Shown here: positions 22,213-32,078 of the stretch, in pieces | How positions within the stretch are numbered: the stretch's first letter is position 1 | Layout: every line of letters begins with the position of its first letter | NCBI GenBank assembly: GCA_015501585.1 | Contig: JADNRY010000262.1 | Location: 23,147 to 87,146, forward strand | Direction: 5' to 3' | Source: Rhodocollybia butyracea | Taxonomy: Eukaryota > Basidiomycota > Agaricomycetes > Agaricales > Omphalotaceae | Length of the DNA stretch: 64,000 bases | Made by a program: the position numbers and the translations under genes | Notes under the pieces: generated by a model | Seen by the model: only the letters and a program-made list of their open reading frames with translations | Told to the model about the DNA's origin: nothing | The model's database searches: none

Positions 22213-22824
22213 AGAACGGCAGCCAGAATCCTCACCAATGTTCACTTACATCAAGAGTCATTGGTAATTGTTACTGTGATAGATACTGCAACTGCTAGTC
22301 AGTACACTACACAGACAGTACAGATACCATATAATAAACATTACTTGTTTTTGCTTAGGTGACCCCAGATTGGCCTAAAGCAAACTAGGTGACCTATGAA
22401 TCCTATGGCATCCCAGGAATTTGGGCTCATCCGTTGCCAGTCAAGGCTCTTGAGGATTCCCTAGGGTATCCTAGGCAAACCCAGGGCAAGCCTAGGTCTG
22501 CCCAGGTTTGCCCAGGTGTTCCCAAAGTTGTCCTGGAGTTTCCCTGGGGCTTCCTAGGATACCCTAGGATACCCTGGGGAATCCTCAAGAGCCTTGACTG
22601 GCAAGGGATGAGCCCAAATTCCTGGGATGCCATAGGATTCATAGGTCACCTAGTTTGCTTTAGGCCAATCTGGGGTCACCTAAGCAAAAACAAGTAATGT
22701 TTATTATATGGTATCTGTACTGTCTGTGTAGTGTACTGACTAGCAGTTGCAGTATCTATCACAGTAACAATTACCAATGACTCTTGATGTAACTGAACAT
22801 TGGTGAGGATTCTGGCTGCCGTTG
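22213..22824. repeat. Near-perfect 0.6-kb palindrome with CATCAGG-family core
   Basis: The two arms of about 300 bp (22213-22511 and 22513-22824) are almost identical inverted copies centred near 22512. The inner part of each arm is the CATCAGG-family repeat (GGTGACCCCAG, GGCCTAAAGC). The outer about 130 bp is instead flanking sequence (GGCAGCCAGAATCCTC) present on both sides. A lone CATCAGGAAAAGC end sits immediately left at 22189. Confidence 0.85.
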
Positions 22825-23041
22825 GTTTGACACTTGCACAAGTCAATGTTGTCAATGCTGTCAGCAAATATTGGTGTGTACTGGGACTTCCAGCGTTTTG
22901 TGAAGCTGTTGGACTGACTGTCACTGTTTTGCAGTCTAATCTGTCACATAGCATCACTCGCGATGCACTTACTCTGAGTGCGTTGTAAATAATTTTCCTG
23001 GGCTCGTTTCGTGTATCAAATGCCTGGTGCCTCAATTCCAA
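22824..23041 (-). CDS. Unrecognised coding-like fragment, Thr/Ser/Ala-rich
   Basis: The minus frame reads through TVTVSPTASQNAGSPST and LLTALTTLTCASVKPTAAR and continues into the right arm of the palindrome (to about 22690). It resembles low-complexity secreted or wall-protein sequence, but no start, signal peptide or family is visible. It may be chance. Confidence 0.25.
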
Positions 23042-24379
23042 GTATCAGACTATAAAGATGCACTTCCCTGGGTGCCAATCACTTTGTCATATGCTCCGAT
23101 GAACACCTAGTAGGGGGCAAATATGTATATTACTCTGAGTGTATGAGATGCTTGGAAAGTGTGTGAAACAGTTTCATTTTGGCACTGGGTAGAGTCAGAA
23201 GATTGACAAGATGTTGTATCCTGAGTTCCTCCTCTGCTGATTGGTTTTGGTGGCACATTACTTGCTGCACTCCAGGAAAAGGGATGCAGTGGATCTGGTT
23301 AAAGCAAGCCTGGTGTAGATGGCACACAAGTCTCCCACAAGATACAATTCCACACTGCTCTTGAAGGGCATGATCAGCGACAACACCAATACCAGAGATT
23401 GTCAGCGAGAGTCAGCAGCAGGGGCCAGCCACAGCCCACCAGCACTTGAGCCCAGCGGCCGCCGACAATTGCCAATGGTCATTGATGACCAGGATTGACT
23501 TTTCCTGGTCCACATATAAAACTCTGGAAGGAGTGTGGTTTAGAGAGGTGTAGTGTGTGTTGTGCGCATTTTCAGCCATCATGTGACTTGGCTTTGTTTT
23601 CCGGTCATCCGGCCCAAACAGAGTTTAACGTTTTCAGCATGTAGACAAAGGATTACGGCACGTGATGTAATTTTACCTGGCATTTCAAGGGGGAACCTTT
23701 TAAGTTTTGCCAAAAATTGAAAGTTTATGTAGGAACTTTTTAAATTTTATCCCAAAATTCAAAGTTTTACAGGGGGGACCTTTTAAGTTTTCCGGAAAAT
23801 TCAAAGTTTACGGGGGAACTTTATAAAGTTTTCCGGGAAATTCAAAGTTTTACGGGGGACATTTTGAAGTTTTCTGGGAACACCAAAGTTTACAGGGGGA
23901 GGCATTTTAAAGTTTTCCGGGCAAGTGAAAGTTTACGGGGGGCCTAATTTTTGTGCAACTTGAACAGCATACCTACTGAGCATCTCACACTCATACCTTG
24001 CATGTAGTAACCATTTTATTATTAGTGTAAGTACTAAATACTTGCAAATACTCACAAGTATCTTGTGTTGGCTGGGATCCACAAGTACCCACAAGTACTT
24101 GTGTTAAACTACCTGCGGATCCGGGTATCCGTCTCCCACGGATAAACACGGGTCACGGGTAGCCCCTTGAGGCCCACAAGTACCCATGCAACAGATCCGG
24201 GTACTACTTGACCCGGACTTGTGGACATCTTTAGGACTCGCAACCCATTCCCTGGCTTTAGCCATGCAATTAGTAAAAGGACCACTGCGAGCGTAGCCTA
24301 ACTGTAGTTAAATGAATGATGAATAATAACTATGGAAACAAGCTCAAATAAAGCACTTACAAACTGAACCAGCTCATGC

Positions 24380-25600
24380 TGGGTGTCGACGCTTGCAAGA
24401 ACCTGAGCAAATACATCTAACATATCTTCTTCACCCTTATAGTCCTTAACCAAGTCTTGAAGAATGTCCATGTTCTACCTGTGTTTGTCAGAAGGCAACG
24501 GCTGCTGAGATGAATAGTGAGACAGCAAGTCCTGGGCGTAAAGTGCTTTTTGGTGATCTTGCCACCATGTCAGCGAGTCGGCAGCATCAGCGCATCTGAA
24601 GAGATGCTAGAACGGGAGCAAGAACTGGGGAAACTTGCCAGACCAAGGCGCTGGCGTGGCCTGTGTATTGACTTCTTTGAAGGCATCAAAAGTGGAGAGG
24701 ACACTTGAACCTAAGTTAATTGTAAGATTGTATGAATGTGTATACCAGGGGAGAAATACCTACCTGGTTCAGCAGTAAATCCACATCCATATCATCAGTG
24801 TCATTGTCTTGGCCAGCAACAACACCAGCAGGATCATTGTTGTTGTTGTTGTTGTCTTTGTTGCCACGCCTCTGGCTCTGACGGTGCTCATCATCAGAGC
24901 CACCACCTGAAGTCATACATAGATATAAGGTCAATAGTAAAGGAATAGAGAGGTACATACCTTCAAATGTGTCCTTGAACAGGAGAGCATCTGGGTTCTT
25001 GTCAAGAGGACCATCCAAATCATCCCCGTCAAGGGGACCACCCAGCTCTTGGTCATTTTCAAAGCCCTGCCAGGGCTTTCCCTCCTCACAAGAGAAGAAA
25101 CAGGACATTGGTGATGGCCACCAAGTCCATCAAGGTCTTCTGTTGTCATCGTCTTTGTCATCTTTGCCTTGAGCCTTGCGCATGGCCCTAGTGCTCATTG
25201 AATGACTAGATATGGTAGTAGTTACCTTCATCTTTGGCTTGTTGAGCCTTTTTTTGAGCATCCTTCTGTTGTTGGAGCACCAGGGCCTTGAGGTTGACCT
25301 CATTCTTCTTGGCAGGAGCTCTGGGGGTAGGAGCCTTAGGACCATCCGACTGTGCCGCCGCTCTCCTCGTTTTTGGTCCAGAATTGGCGGCTGTGGCAGC
25401 AGCTCTGGTGTTCTTGATGCCTTAAAAAAGAGAAAAAGAAGGTGTAAAAAAAGTTAGCAAAGAGAAATGAGCTGCAATGCAAAGACAAGAACTCACTTTG
25501 AGAAGTAGCATTGGCAGTAGCAGCTTTAAGAAAGGATAAGCAGAGGAACTAAACCCTAGGGAAAAAAAGAACTTACCAGGAATTTTGAGTAGGTTGTGAG
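24380..25600 (-). CDS. Unrecognised multi-exon gene fragment, disordered then helical
   Basis: Joined minus-strand exons give NATSQSIKNTRAAATAANSG, APAKKNEVNLKALVLQQQKD and AQQAKDEG (25200-25520). An acidic, Asn/Asp-rich part follows (GGGSDDEHRQSQ, DDMDVDLLLNQ; 24770-25010). The next part is FDAFKEVNTQATPAPWSGKF, SLTWWQDHQKALYAQDLL and MDILQDLVKDYKGEEDML (24390-24700). GT..AG junctions such as GTGAGT..TTAAG near 25430-25495 support real introns. The start is not located, and the hAT element at 24233 truncates the 3' side. One in-frame stop in the third part hints at decay. Composition and repeat context suggest an accessory transposon gene rather than a housekeeping gene; function unknown. 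Confidence 0.5.
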
Positions 25601-25864
25601 ATGCAAAGAGCAGTTGTAAAAAAGAGCAAAAAAAGAGTAGAGGCAAGAAAGAGTCCAGGGTCACAGACGCACCTTTTATATGCCACCTCTTGGCAGCCAG
25701 ATTGGTATCATTCTCATGTCTTGTGAAGTTGTGAAACACAATAATATTAAGAAGTAGAATTTAAAAAATACATGATTACAAAAAGTTGAGGGCAACACCA
25801 TCCATCAGATCACAAGGTCAGGCCCTCTGGACATGGCCACAAAGCAAGAACATCATACTTAAAG

Positions 25865-26370
25865 TCAAAGGAAATGAGGCGTGATGGGAGCCCGTCTAAA
25901 GAAATTAGCAAATGCATAGATGTAGTACAAAGCAAGGTAGTATCCAGTGTTTTTCAGCTCCCGTGTTGCACAAACATGACTAGAACCCAACCTCTCCCCA
26001 TCTCGGATGGTCTCCTTAGGCATGCAGGCATCTGAATGAGTCCATCCCCACATGACTTGGGAGAACACACGGAGAGCTGCCTGGCAAACATGTGCATCTT
26101 GATGGCCAAAGGCAGGGAAACCATTGCTAAAGAGAGCATCTTCAATGATGAGAATCCTATCGGCACGGCTGGACAAATCATATTCATTTTCAAATTCACC
26201 ATCTTCTTCTGTGTCTTGTTGAGGTACTAACTTGTACAAGAACTTGTCCAAAAGAAGAAACTCTTGTTTGAAGGAGATGTTGTAGATCTCACAGAGTATC
26301 TGTCTTTGTGCATCGTCAGGAAGGCGATCCGAGTAGATGAATTCTTTCCAGTGGGCATCAACTTGTTCAA
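25865..26370 (-). CDS. Unrecognised protein C-terminus (about 168 aa)
   Basis: The open minus-strand frame has balanced composition and predicted helices: DAHWKEFIYSDRLPDDAQRQ, ILCEIYNISFKQEFLLLDKF, an acidic linker (QQDTEEDGEFENEYD), SSRADRILIIEDALF, ALRVFSQVMWGWTHSD and an aromatic tail (YYLALYYIYAFANFFRRAPI). It is cut at its N-side by the foldback element at 26371. I do not recognise a named family; it reads like a protein repeated next to basidiomycete transposons. The frame is intact to its stop. Confidence 0.6.
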
Positions 26371-26569
26371 CATCAGAAAAAGTACTGTTATGACCCGGAT
26401 CTAAATCCTATACACCCAATCTTTTTTCTTCTGTAACCAACTATGAACACTATCATTAATACTTCTACTTAACATTTTACATTCATTAGTTATTCAACAC
26501 CATTTGGGTTAATGCTGCACACATTCTTCCAGAACACCAGAATGATCTTTAACAGTCACTGCACAGTCT

Positions 26570-26880
26570 GCACAGTCATGACATCATTCTAGCTCCACAA
26601 CTATGATGTCATCTTGCTACTCCACAATCATGATGTCATTCCATTGCTCCGCAGTTATGATATCACATCACTGCTCCACAGCTATGACATCATTGTATAG
26701 CCTCTTTACATCAATGACTCAATATCAGTCATTGCACAGCCAGATATCTGAGTCAACTACGGTTCCGCATACATGACTCAATATTAGTCATTGCACAGCA
26801 TTACATAGTCAGACTGACTCATCCGCAGTATTTCCGCAGTTATGACTCAAATCTAGTCATTCCGCAGCATTTCCTAACTA
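26570..26880 (+). promoter_or_regulatory. U3 array of TGATGTCAT and ATGACTCA motifs
   Basis: Five TATGAyrTCAT-type palindromes recur at about 30-35-bp spacing (26575-26690). Three paired blocks of ATGACTCAAT..AGTCATT followed by a CACAG or CGCAG motif lie at about 26715-26870. These resemble CRE/ATF and AP-1/Gcn4-type bZIP sites. Repetition upstream of a TATA box suggests an enhancer; binding is not shown. Confidence 0.6.
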
Positions 26881-26895
26881 GTACACATTGCACAG

Positions 26896-26903
26896 TATAT
26901 AAG
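26896..26903 (+). promoter_or_regulatory. TATA box of the solo LTR
   Basis: TATATAAG lies between the bZIP-like array and the hairpin array. Transcription would be expected to start around 26925-26935. Confidence 0.55.
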
Positions 26904-27001
26904 TAGTCTAGATTTACCAATGTACGTTAGACGTATTATTTTCTTAAATCCAAACCCCCACTTGTTTGCTGTTATCACTTGTGTGAATCACCAGACCAAC
27001 T

Positions 27002-27412
27002 CATTGTATATTGTTGAGCTATCTCCAAGTTACAATACACATTTATACATCTTGTTGAGCTAACTCCAAGTTGTATCCACTAACATTCACCTGTTGAGCT
27101 ATCTCCTAGTGAATACTTCTTTAATTGCCACTTGTTGAGCTATCTCCGAGTTGCAACTTCCTATTACTTGTTGAGCTATCTCCAAGTATTAGACATCACA
27201 CTCACTATTACTTGTTGAGCTATCTCCGAGTACTAGACACCACACTCACTATTACTTGTTGAGCTATCTCCGAGTACTAGACACCACACTCACTACTACT
27301 TGTTGAGCCATCTCCGAGTACTAGTTCTGATTCATATTACTGCTTGTTGAGCTATCTCCGAGGGTAATCTTATTATTATTATTTGTCGAGCTATCTCCAA
27401 ATAATAACTTCT
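27002..27412 (+). repeat. Ten-unit hairpin array, constant loop and varying stems
   Basis: The 14-mer GTTGAGCTATCTCC, or a one-base variant, recurs ten times at 36-45-bp spacing. Most flanks form an inverted pair that differs from other units, for example ATACATCTT/AAGTTGTAT, TTGCCACTT/GAGTTGCAA, CTATTACTT/AAGTATTAG and ATTATTATTT/AAATAATAA. Within the loop GAG and CTC can pair around CTAT. The array lies downstream of the TATA box, so it would be transcribed as leader (R-U5) RNA. Confidence 0.85.
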
Positions 27413-27743
27413 GTGAGTTTTGTATTACAAACTAGTTACTAACTTTACTTGAGCCTAGTTGTTTGAGTATATATTTTTTGCCTAGCGGTTTCAACGAACG
27501 GAAAGGCTTGCTCTATAATCTCATTAATTTCTCTTATCATTTTTACTGCCAAGTTACGTACTGTGAAGGTTTGGACAAGACTATTGATCGAGTCATAACA
27601 AGTACCTATGAACTTGAGCCAACTCAGGTGAGCCTCAGGTCAACCAAGTTAGCTTAGGTTATCTTAAGTTGACTTGAGTTGAATTAAGTCAAGTTAAGAG
27701 TAACTTAAGTCAACTCAAGCCAAAAAAATCTCTGAACCTTGCA

Positions 27744-29006
27744 CTGCGGCGTTTACCCGATAATCCGGCCTGGAAAACATTGAGAAAATGGATTAAGTGT
27801 CAATACTCTTGGCTATTCCTGAGTGGAAATTTCTGAATAAGTACCAAAGCATTCTGTAATTATTACTCTAGACATAGTCAAGGATTTTTTAAACTAGTTC
27901 TTGCACAATCTTGAGATTATTACTTTAAATAAGTCTAGCTGGAAAACTATGAGTATCCCACCCCAGATTATCTTGTAAGATTTCTTCATAAAATGACATA
28001 GATTATAGCAAGAATATTTAGAATAATCTTCACATAAATCTAGATTATTACTACCAATGTTACCTAGAGCTTAGCCAGAGAATACCATGGGATTTTTGAA
28101 AAAAAATCATATAGTGGTAAGGGCCAGAAATTTGAAGATTTTATTGGAATAATCTGCGCGTGGAAAACATGAGGTTTTTTAAAATAAACTGGCTCGGATT
28201 ATGCGTACCGGACGTCGAGATATCTAGACATCAAGACATCGATGATGTCTGGACGCCGTGATGTGCTACTGTTGGAACATCTTGGACATCTTGGACATCA
28301 GGATGTGTGACGGGTGAGGAGAATCGGGATGTCGGAATTGACAGGGGATTGAAGGGCTTTTGTACATAGATATAATTATCAAGCTCCTATCTATTTTCCG
28401 TTTGATGCTGTAAGGTAAACACCCTTCAATCGCAACATCCCGACAACCCGACTCTCCCATACCATATAGCAGATGTCATACATCCCGACCTCCAAGACAT
28501 TTTGACTGCAAAACATCCCGACGTCTCGATATCCGGTATGTATAATCTGAGCCAGTTCATTTTGAAAAACCTCATGTTTTCCACGCACAGATTATTCCAA
28601 CAAAGTCTTTGATTTTCCGACCCGTGTTACTAGATGAATGTTTCCAATAATCTCATGGTAATCTCATGGTAATCTCTGGGTGAAATTGGCGGAAATAGTG
28701 TAGATTTATGTGCAGATTGTTCTGAATATTCTTACTATAATGTATGTCACTTTATGAAGAAATTTCATAATATATTCTGGGGTAGGATACTCATAGTTTT
28801 CCACAGGGAGTTTCTCAAAGTAATAATCTCAAACTTGTGCAAGAGCTAGTTTGAAAAATCTGTGAGTATGCCTACAGTAATAACCACTGAATGTGTTTGT
28901 ACTTATTCAGAAAATTCCGTTCAGGAGTACCCGAGAGTATTGACACTTAATCCTTGCATTTTCTCAAAGTTTTCCGGGCTGGATTATCGGGTAAACCCCG
29001 CAGTGT
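27744..29006. repeat. Inner long inverted repeat, 0.6-kb arms
   Basis: The arms start GCACTGCGGCGTTTACCCGA (27744) and end TCGGGTAAACCCCGCAGTG (about 29006). Inverted similarity continues toward a centre near 28370, including TGGAAAACATGAGG/CCTCATGTTTTCCA. It is nested in FB-3 and is probably an independent foldback insertion. Arms are diverged. No coding sequence. Confidence 0.75.
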
Positions 29007-30528
29007 TGGATCAAGTCACTTAAGTTGCCTCAAGTCAACTTGGGATTCACTTCAAGTTAACTTCAGGTTAACTTTGGATTAACTTGAGTAGATTTGTCAA
29101 CTTGAGGCTTGACAAATCTACTCAAGTTAATCCAAAGTTACTCAAGTTAATCCAAAGTTAACCTGAAGTTAACCTGAAGTGAATCCCAAGTTGACTTGAG
29201 GCAACTTAAGTGACTTGATCCAAGGTTCAGAGATTTTTTTGGCTTGAGTTGACTTAAGTTACTCTTAACTTGACTTAATTCAACTCAAGTCAACTTAAGA
29301 TAACCTAAGCTAACTTGGTTGACCTGAGGCTCACCTGGGTTGGCTTGAGTCCATAGGTACTTTTCCTGATGAAGATGAGAGCTCCCCTTGTTGCTGCTGG
29401 CAAGGATGGCATTTAAATGACCAGTGCAAATGGTGAAGTTCGACGTGTCCATCCCATCCTTGCCAGTTATGTTGCCGACCTCCCAGAACAATGCCTGGTA
29501 GTCTGCTGCAAGTACGGAACATGTCCTAAATGTAGAGTGTCTTCAGACAAACTAGGCGAGAAGGCTCCCTCTGAGAGGAGAATGCAGACATGGATGTTGG
29601 GGGTGATGAGCAAGGCACGTGAATCTGCTACATCAGGTGCTCAATACTTTGAGACCTGTATGAACCAAGATGTTTCTGGTTATGTCTATCGCCCTTTCTG
29701 GGATGAGTTACCCCTCACCAATATCCACCTCAGCATTACTCCTGATGTCCACCATCAGCTATATCAAAGTGTCCTCAGACACTTCATCACTTGGTGTCAA
29801 AAGGTCCTCAAGGATGACAAACTTGACTGTTGCATCTGCTGCTTACCTCCGTTGTCTGGTGTCTGTCACTTTTAAAAGGTATCTCAACTCTTACTCAGAT
29901 TAGCGGTTCTGAGGACAAGAACATAGGCAAAATTCTTTTGGGATGCCTTCTTGGGTCCAATATGCCCAATGGTGCCTTGACTGCTGTTCATGCAATTCTT
30001 GATTTCATATATCTTGCCCAGTACTCCCATCATGACAATGCTACCCTTGAATACATGCAGGATGCCCTTAATACCTGGCATAAGCATAGAGATTGCTTTA
30101 TTGCCTTGGAGATTTGCAAGCACCTAAAAATTCCAAAATTGCACTCACTTCAACACTACATCCAATCCATACACTTATTTGGCACTACTGATAATTACAA
30201 ACACTGAGATGTTCGAACATCTCCATATTGATTTTGCAAAGAAAGGTTGGAGAGCATCTAATAAACGGGATGAGTTTCCCCAAATGACATGCTGGCTTTC
30301 TCAACAGGAGAATGTGCAGCCATTCAATCATGAGCTTTCTTGGATCTTAGATCAACAAGCTCTTGCCGCATCATCTTTTTCTACAACCTCTTCTCCTCCC
30401 TTGTCTAAGCCATCTCCTCCACTCTCTATTCTCCTTCCCAAAGTCCCCACTGCTCCCAACAAACAACTTCAAGCCATCAAAAAAACACATCATGTCCCGT
30501 TATTCTCACAGCATCTCAAAATGCTTAA

Positions 30529-31062
30529 GGGCCTGTTTGGCAACACAAATCTGGATTTTGTGTGATTTTGCCAGAGGCAAGATCTTGAAGACTTATATAA
30601 AATGTTCGGATCAGCTGGCCGGTTGCGATGACTCTGGAAATGTCATAAAATGACATAACTCCTGCCCTGACATGTTGGACATTCCTCTCGCTGTCCCGCA
30701 AGTCGTCCTGACCACTCTCAACAATGCCACCCAGTGACCAACATGTTCTGGTCATCATCTTTCAAGTTTGATGTAATTGTATATTATTGTTAAAGTGATT
30801 TTATTCCTCTATATTGTCTAAGCAAGTGAAACCTAAAGTAAAAACTACATTTGAGAGCGGCGGGCATGTCTGAGCATTGAGTGGGGTGTTGACCTCAATG
30901 TGGAAGAAATGTCTGACAGGCTGTGACACCACACGCGTTTACACGGAGCGCTCAACTGGCTGATCCGAGTAATACTTACAAATGCTTGATGGCTTTTTTA
31001 TATGGTGGCAATACCTGGCAAAATCCCAACAAAATCTGAGATTCATGTTGCCGAACAGGCCC
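30529..31062. mobile_element. PIF/Harbinger-type MITE copy 1 (534 bp), TSD TAA
   Basis: TIRs begin GGGCCTGTTyGGCAACA. TAA flanks both sides (30526-30528, 31063-31065). A 3-bp TWA TSD plus this TIR is typical of Harbinger/Tourist MITEs. Removal rejoins the transposase frame at LKMLK/PEATNA. A copy of identical length in opposite orientation lies at 36403-36936. Confidence 0.9.
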
Positions 31063-31591
31063 TAAACCTGAAGCAACTAATGCTACAGTTCAAGCAGCTG
31101 TGACCCAGGATTTACCCTTTCAATGTTTGGATATTTATTACTTGTTCAAATTTGCGCCAGAGCAACTGGAAGAAGGTGTCAATATGAAGGACATCGTAAA
31201 AGCTTCACCATTAAATGGTGGTAGGTTCAACACAGTAATTTTTTTAAACCAGCAATGAGGCTGAAAGTGTTGGCCTTGAAGGTGAGTGATGTATATTAAT
31301 ATTAATTGATTTTATGTCAATAACTATTGTCTATTCTCCAGGTACTCGAATAGGACGTGTCAAGATTGTTTTTCATCTACCTACTGATTTATGTCTTATT
31401 GGCTCCCATAAGAGACCAGTGCCCAAGGTCTGGCCCCGAACTGCTCTTGCCTACATTCAATGGTTTACTGCACCAACGTTATCGGCAAATGCACACACCA
31501 CTCACAACATGGCCTCTGTACAAAAACCTAAGCCAAATCGTTCTGATAACTCACCTCCTTGGTCAATTATACCATTGTCCAACATACGCCA

Positions 31592-31829
31592 TGTCGTAGG
31601 TATGGGGACTCGGAGCCGTGAGGCTCCCTCAGGAGATTGGGAATACGAGTGCTCTCTATCACTATGTACTACTTGGCCTTTGTACCAGGCCTTATATACT
31701 ACAGTACGGGTACTACTAGATATATCTACCGGGTCTGTAAGTAGCTGAGTAAGTAAATCAGTAAGCAACATCGGAGGAATATCAGTGCCGGATTGACATG
31801 ACATCATCGTCGGATCGGTAGCTAAAACA
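31592..31829. mobile_element. Solo LTR, small family, copy 1 (238 bp), TSD CGCCA
   Basis: Begins TGTCGTAGGTAT and ends AAACA, flanked by CGCCA at 31587-31591 and 31830-31834. The interior shares CTCGGAGCCGTGAGGCTCCC and GCCGGATTGACATGA with copies at 34011 and 57609. Removal restores the transposase C-terminal frame. Confidence 0.88.
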
Positions 31830-32078
31830 CGCCAGTCTTGTATGCTTATAACAGATTTCCGTAAAGCCAAAGCTTCATCTTTAATCTCTTCACAAGTTTT
31901 AGACACAGTTAATACATTTTTAGTAAATAATTGGTTATTTGTTTATACATACAAAACTATATACAAAGATCAGTAGTAATTCTAGTAGCAGTGAAGCGTT
32001 GGAGCGTTGTGAGACTTACTTGATTATGATGGTGTGAGATTACTTGGGTTTGGCCTTTGGCATAATGATTACTTGAGT

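Larger units (their letters stand above)
20757..23970. mobile_element. Element with inverted subterminal GTAAACTTTCA arrays
   Basis: The ends contain ATGCTGTTCAAGTTGCACAA in inverted orientation. ACCTA flanks both sides (20752-20756 and 23971-23975), and the paralogous empty site lies near 33515. The left array (about 20785-21035) has roughly eight TAAACTTTCA or AAACTTTCAT units; the right array (about 23690-23945) holds their inverse (GAAAGTTTA, CAAAGTTTTAC). Such subterminal arrays are binding sites for transposases in several superfamilies. No transposase is encoded; superfamily unassigned. Confidence 0.72.
20333..24233. mobile_element. hAT-like element with a 3.2-kb nested insert
   Basis: The ends are TAAAGATGTCCACAAGTC and its inverse. 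Subterminal CCGCGGATCCGGGTATCCG, CCCACGGAT and GGGTCACGGGTA blocks occur at both ends and match the elements at 11153 and 32079. Sequences 20664-20756 plus 23971-24233 correspond to 33428-33775 of the 32-kb copy, which shows where the nested insert entered. No clean 8-bp TSD is readable. No transposase motif was found. Confidence 0.75.
26386..27600 (+). mobile_element. Solo LTR (1,215 bp), TSD AGTAC
   Basis: Begins TGTTATGAC and ends GTCATAACA (9-bp terminal inverted repeat, TG..CA). AGTAC lies at 26381-26385 and 27601-27605. There is no internal region, so it is the product of LTR-LTR recombination. It carries a repeated U3-like region, a TATA box and a hairpin array. The plus orientation is chosen from the TATA box position. 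Parent superfamily unknown. Confidence 0.9.
26371..29371. mobile_element. Foldback element FB-3, CATCAG ends, 2-bp TSD AA
   Basis: The left end CATCAGAAAAAGTAC is separated from the rest by the solo LTR; the right end finishes GTACTTTTCCTGATG at 29371. AA lies on both sides (26369-26370, 29372-29373). Inverted arms of about 140 bp (27606-27745 and 29222-29360) share GTGAGCCTCAGGTCAACCA. Long runs of CAACTTAAG/CTTAAGTTGACTTGAG motifs make the ends strongly self-complementary. No transposase. Confidence 0.82.
29372..31976 (+). pseudogene. Plavaka-type transposase with DUF6830-like C-terminus, interrupted
   Basis: The order is VRRVHPILASYVADLPEQCL, CPKCRV, PFWDELPLTNIH and PDVHHQLYQSVL (29417-29830). 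Next come ISGSEDKNIGKILLGCLLGS, DFIYLAQYSHHDNATLEYMQ, SLQHYIQSIHLFGTTDNY and EMFEHLHIDFAKKGWRASN (29900-30270). Then a C-terminal DUF6830-like part: DIYYLFKFAPEQ, GGRFNTV, an intron with GTGAGT (31281) to CCAG (31342), RIGRVKIVFHLP, ALAYIQWFT, and finally VNTFLVNNWL with a stop at 31974-31976. Damage: TAA at 29414-29416 at an expected Glu; single-base shifts near 29874, 30200 and in a T run at about 31230; the N-terminal part missing at the FB-3 junction. A MITE at 30529 and a solo LTR at 31592 interrupt it, both removable in frame at their TSDs. Confidence 0.87.

Noticed and set aside
24736..24948. Plus-strand His/Cys-rich frame resembling a metal-binding peptide
   Set aside because: It is the antisense of an Asn/Asp-rich exon of the minus-strand gene; the codon repeat explains the composition.
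27002..27412. CRISPR-like regular repeat array
   Set aside because: The repeat core is only 14 bp, the intervening parts are self-complementary stems rather than unique spacers, and it lies in a eukaryotic LTR with no cas genes.
29285..29491. Minus-strand frame that seems to continue the protein at 25865-26370 across the foldback element
   Set aside because: The opposite strand here encodes unmistakable Plavaka sequence (VRRVHPILASYVADLPEQCL), so the open minus frame is an antisense shadow.
30525..30758. 77-codon ORF shared with 36707-36940
   Set aside because: It is entirely inside the two copies of the Harbinger-type MITE, so conservation is due to recent transposition.
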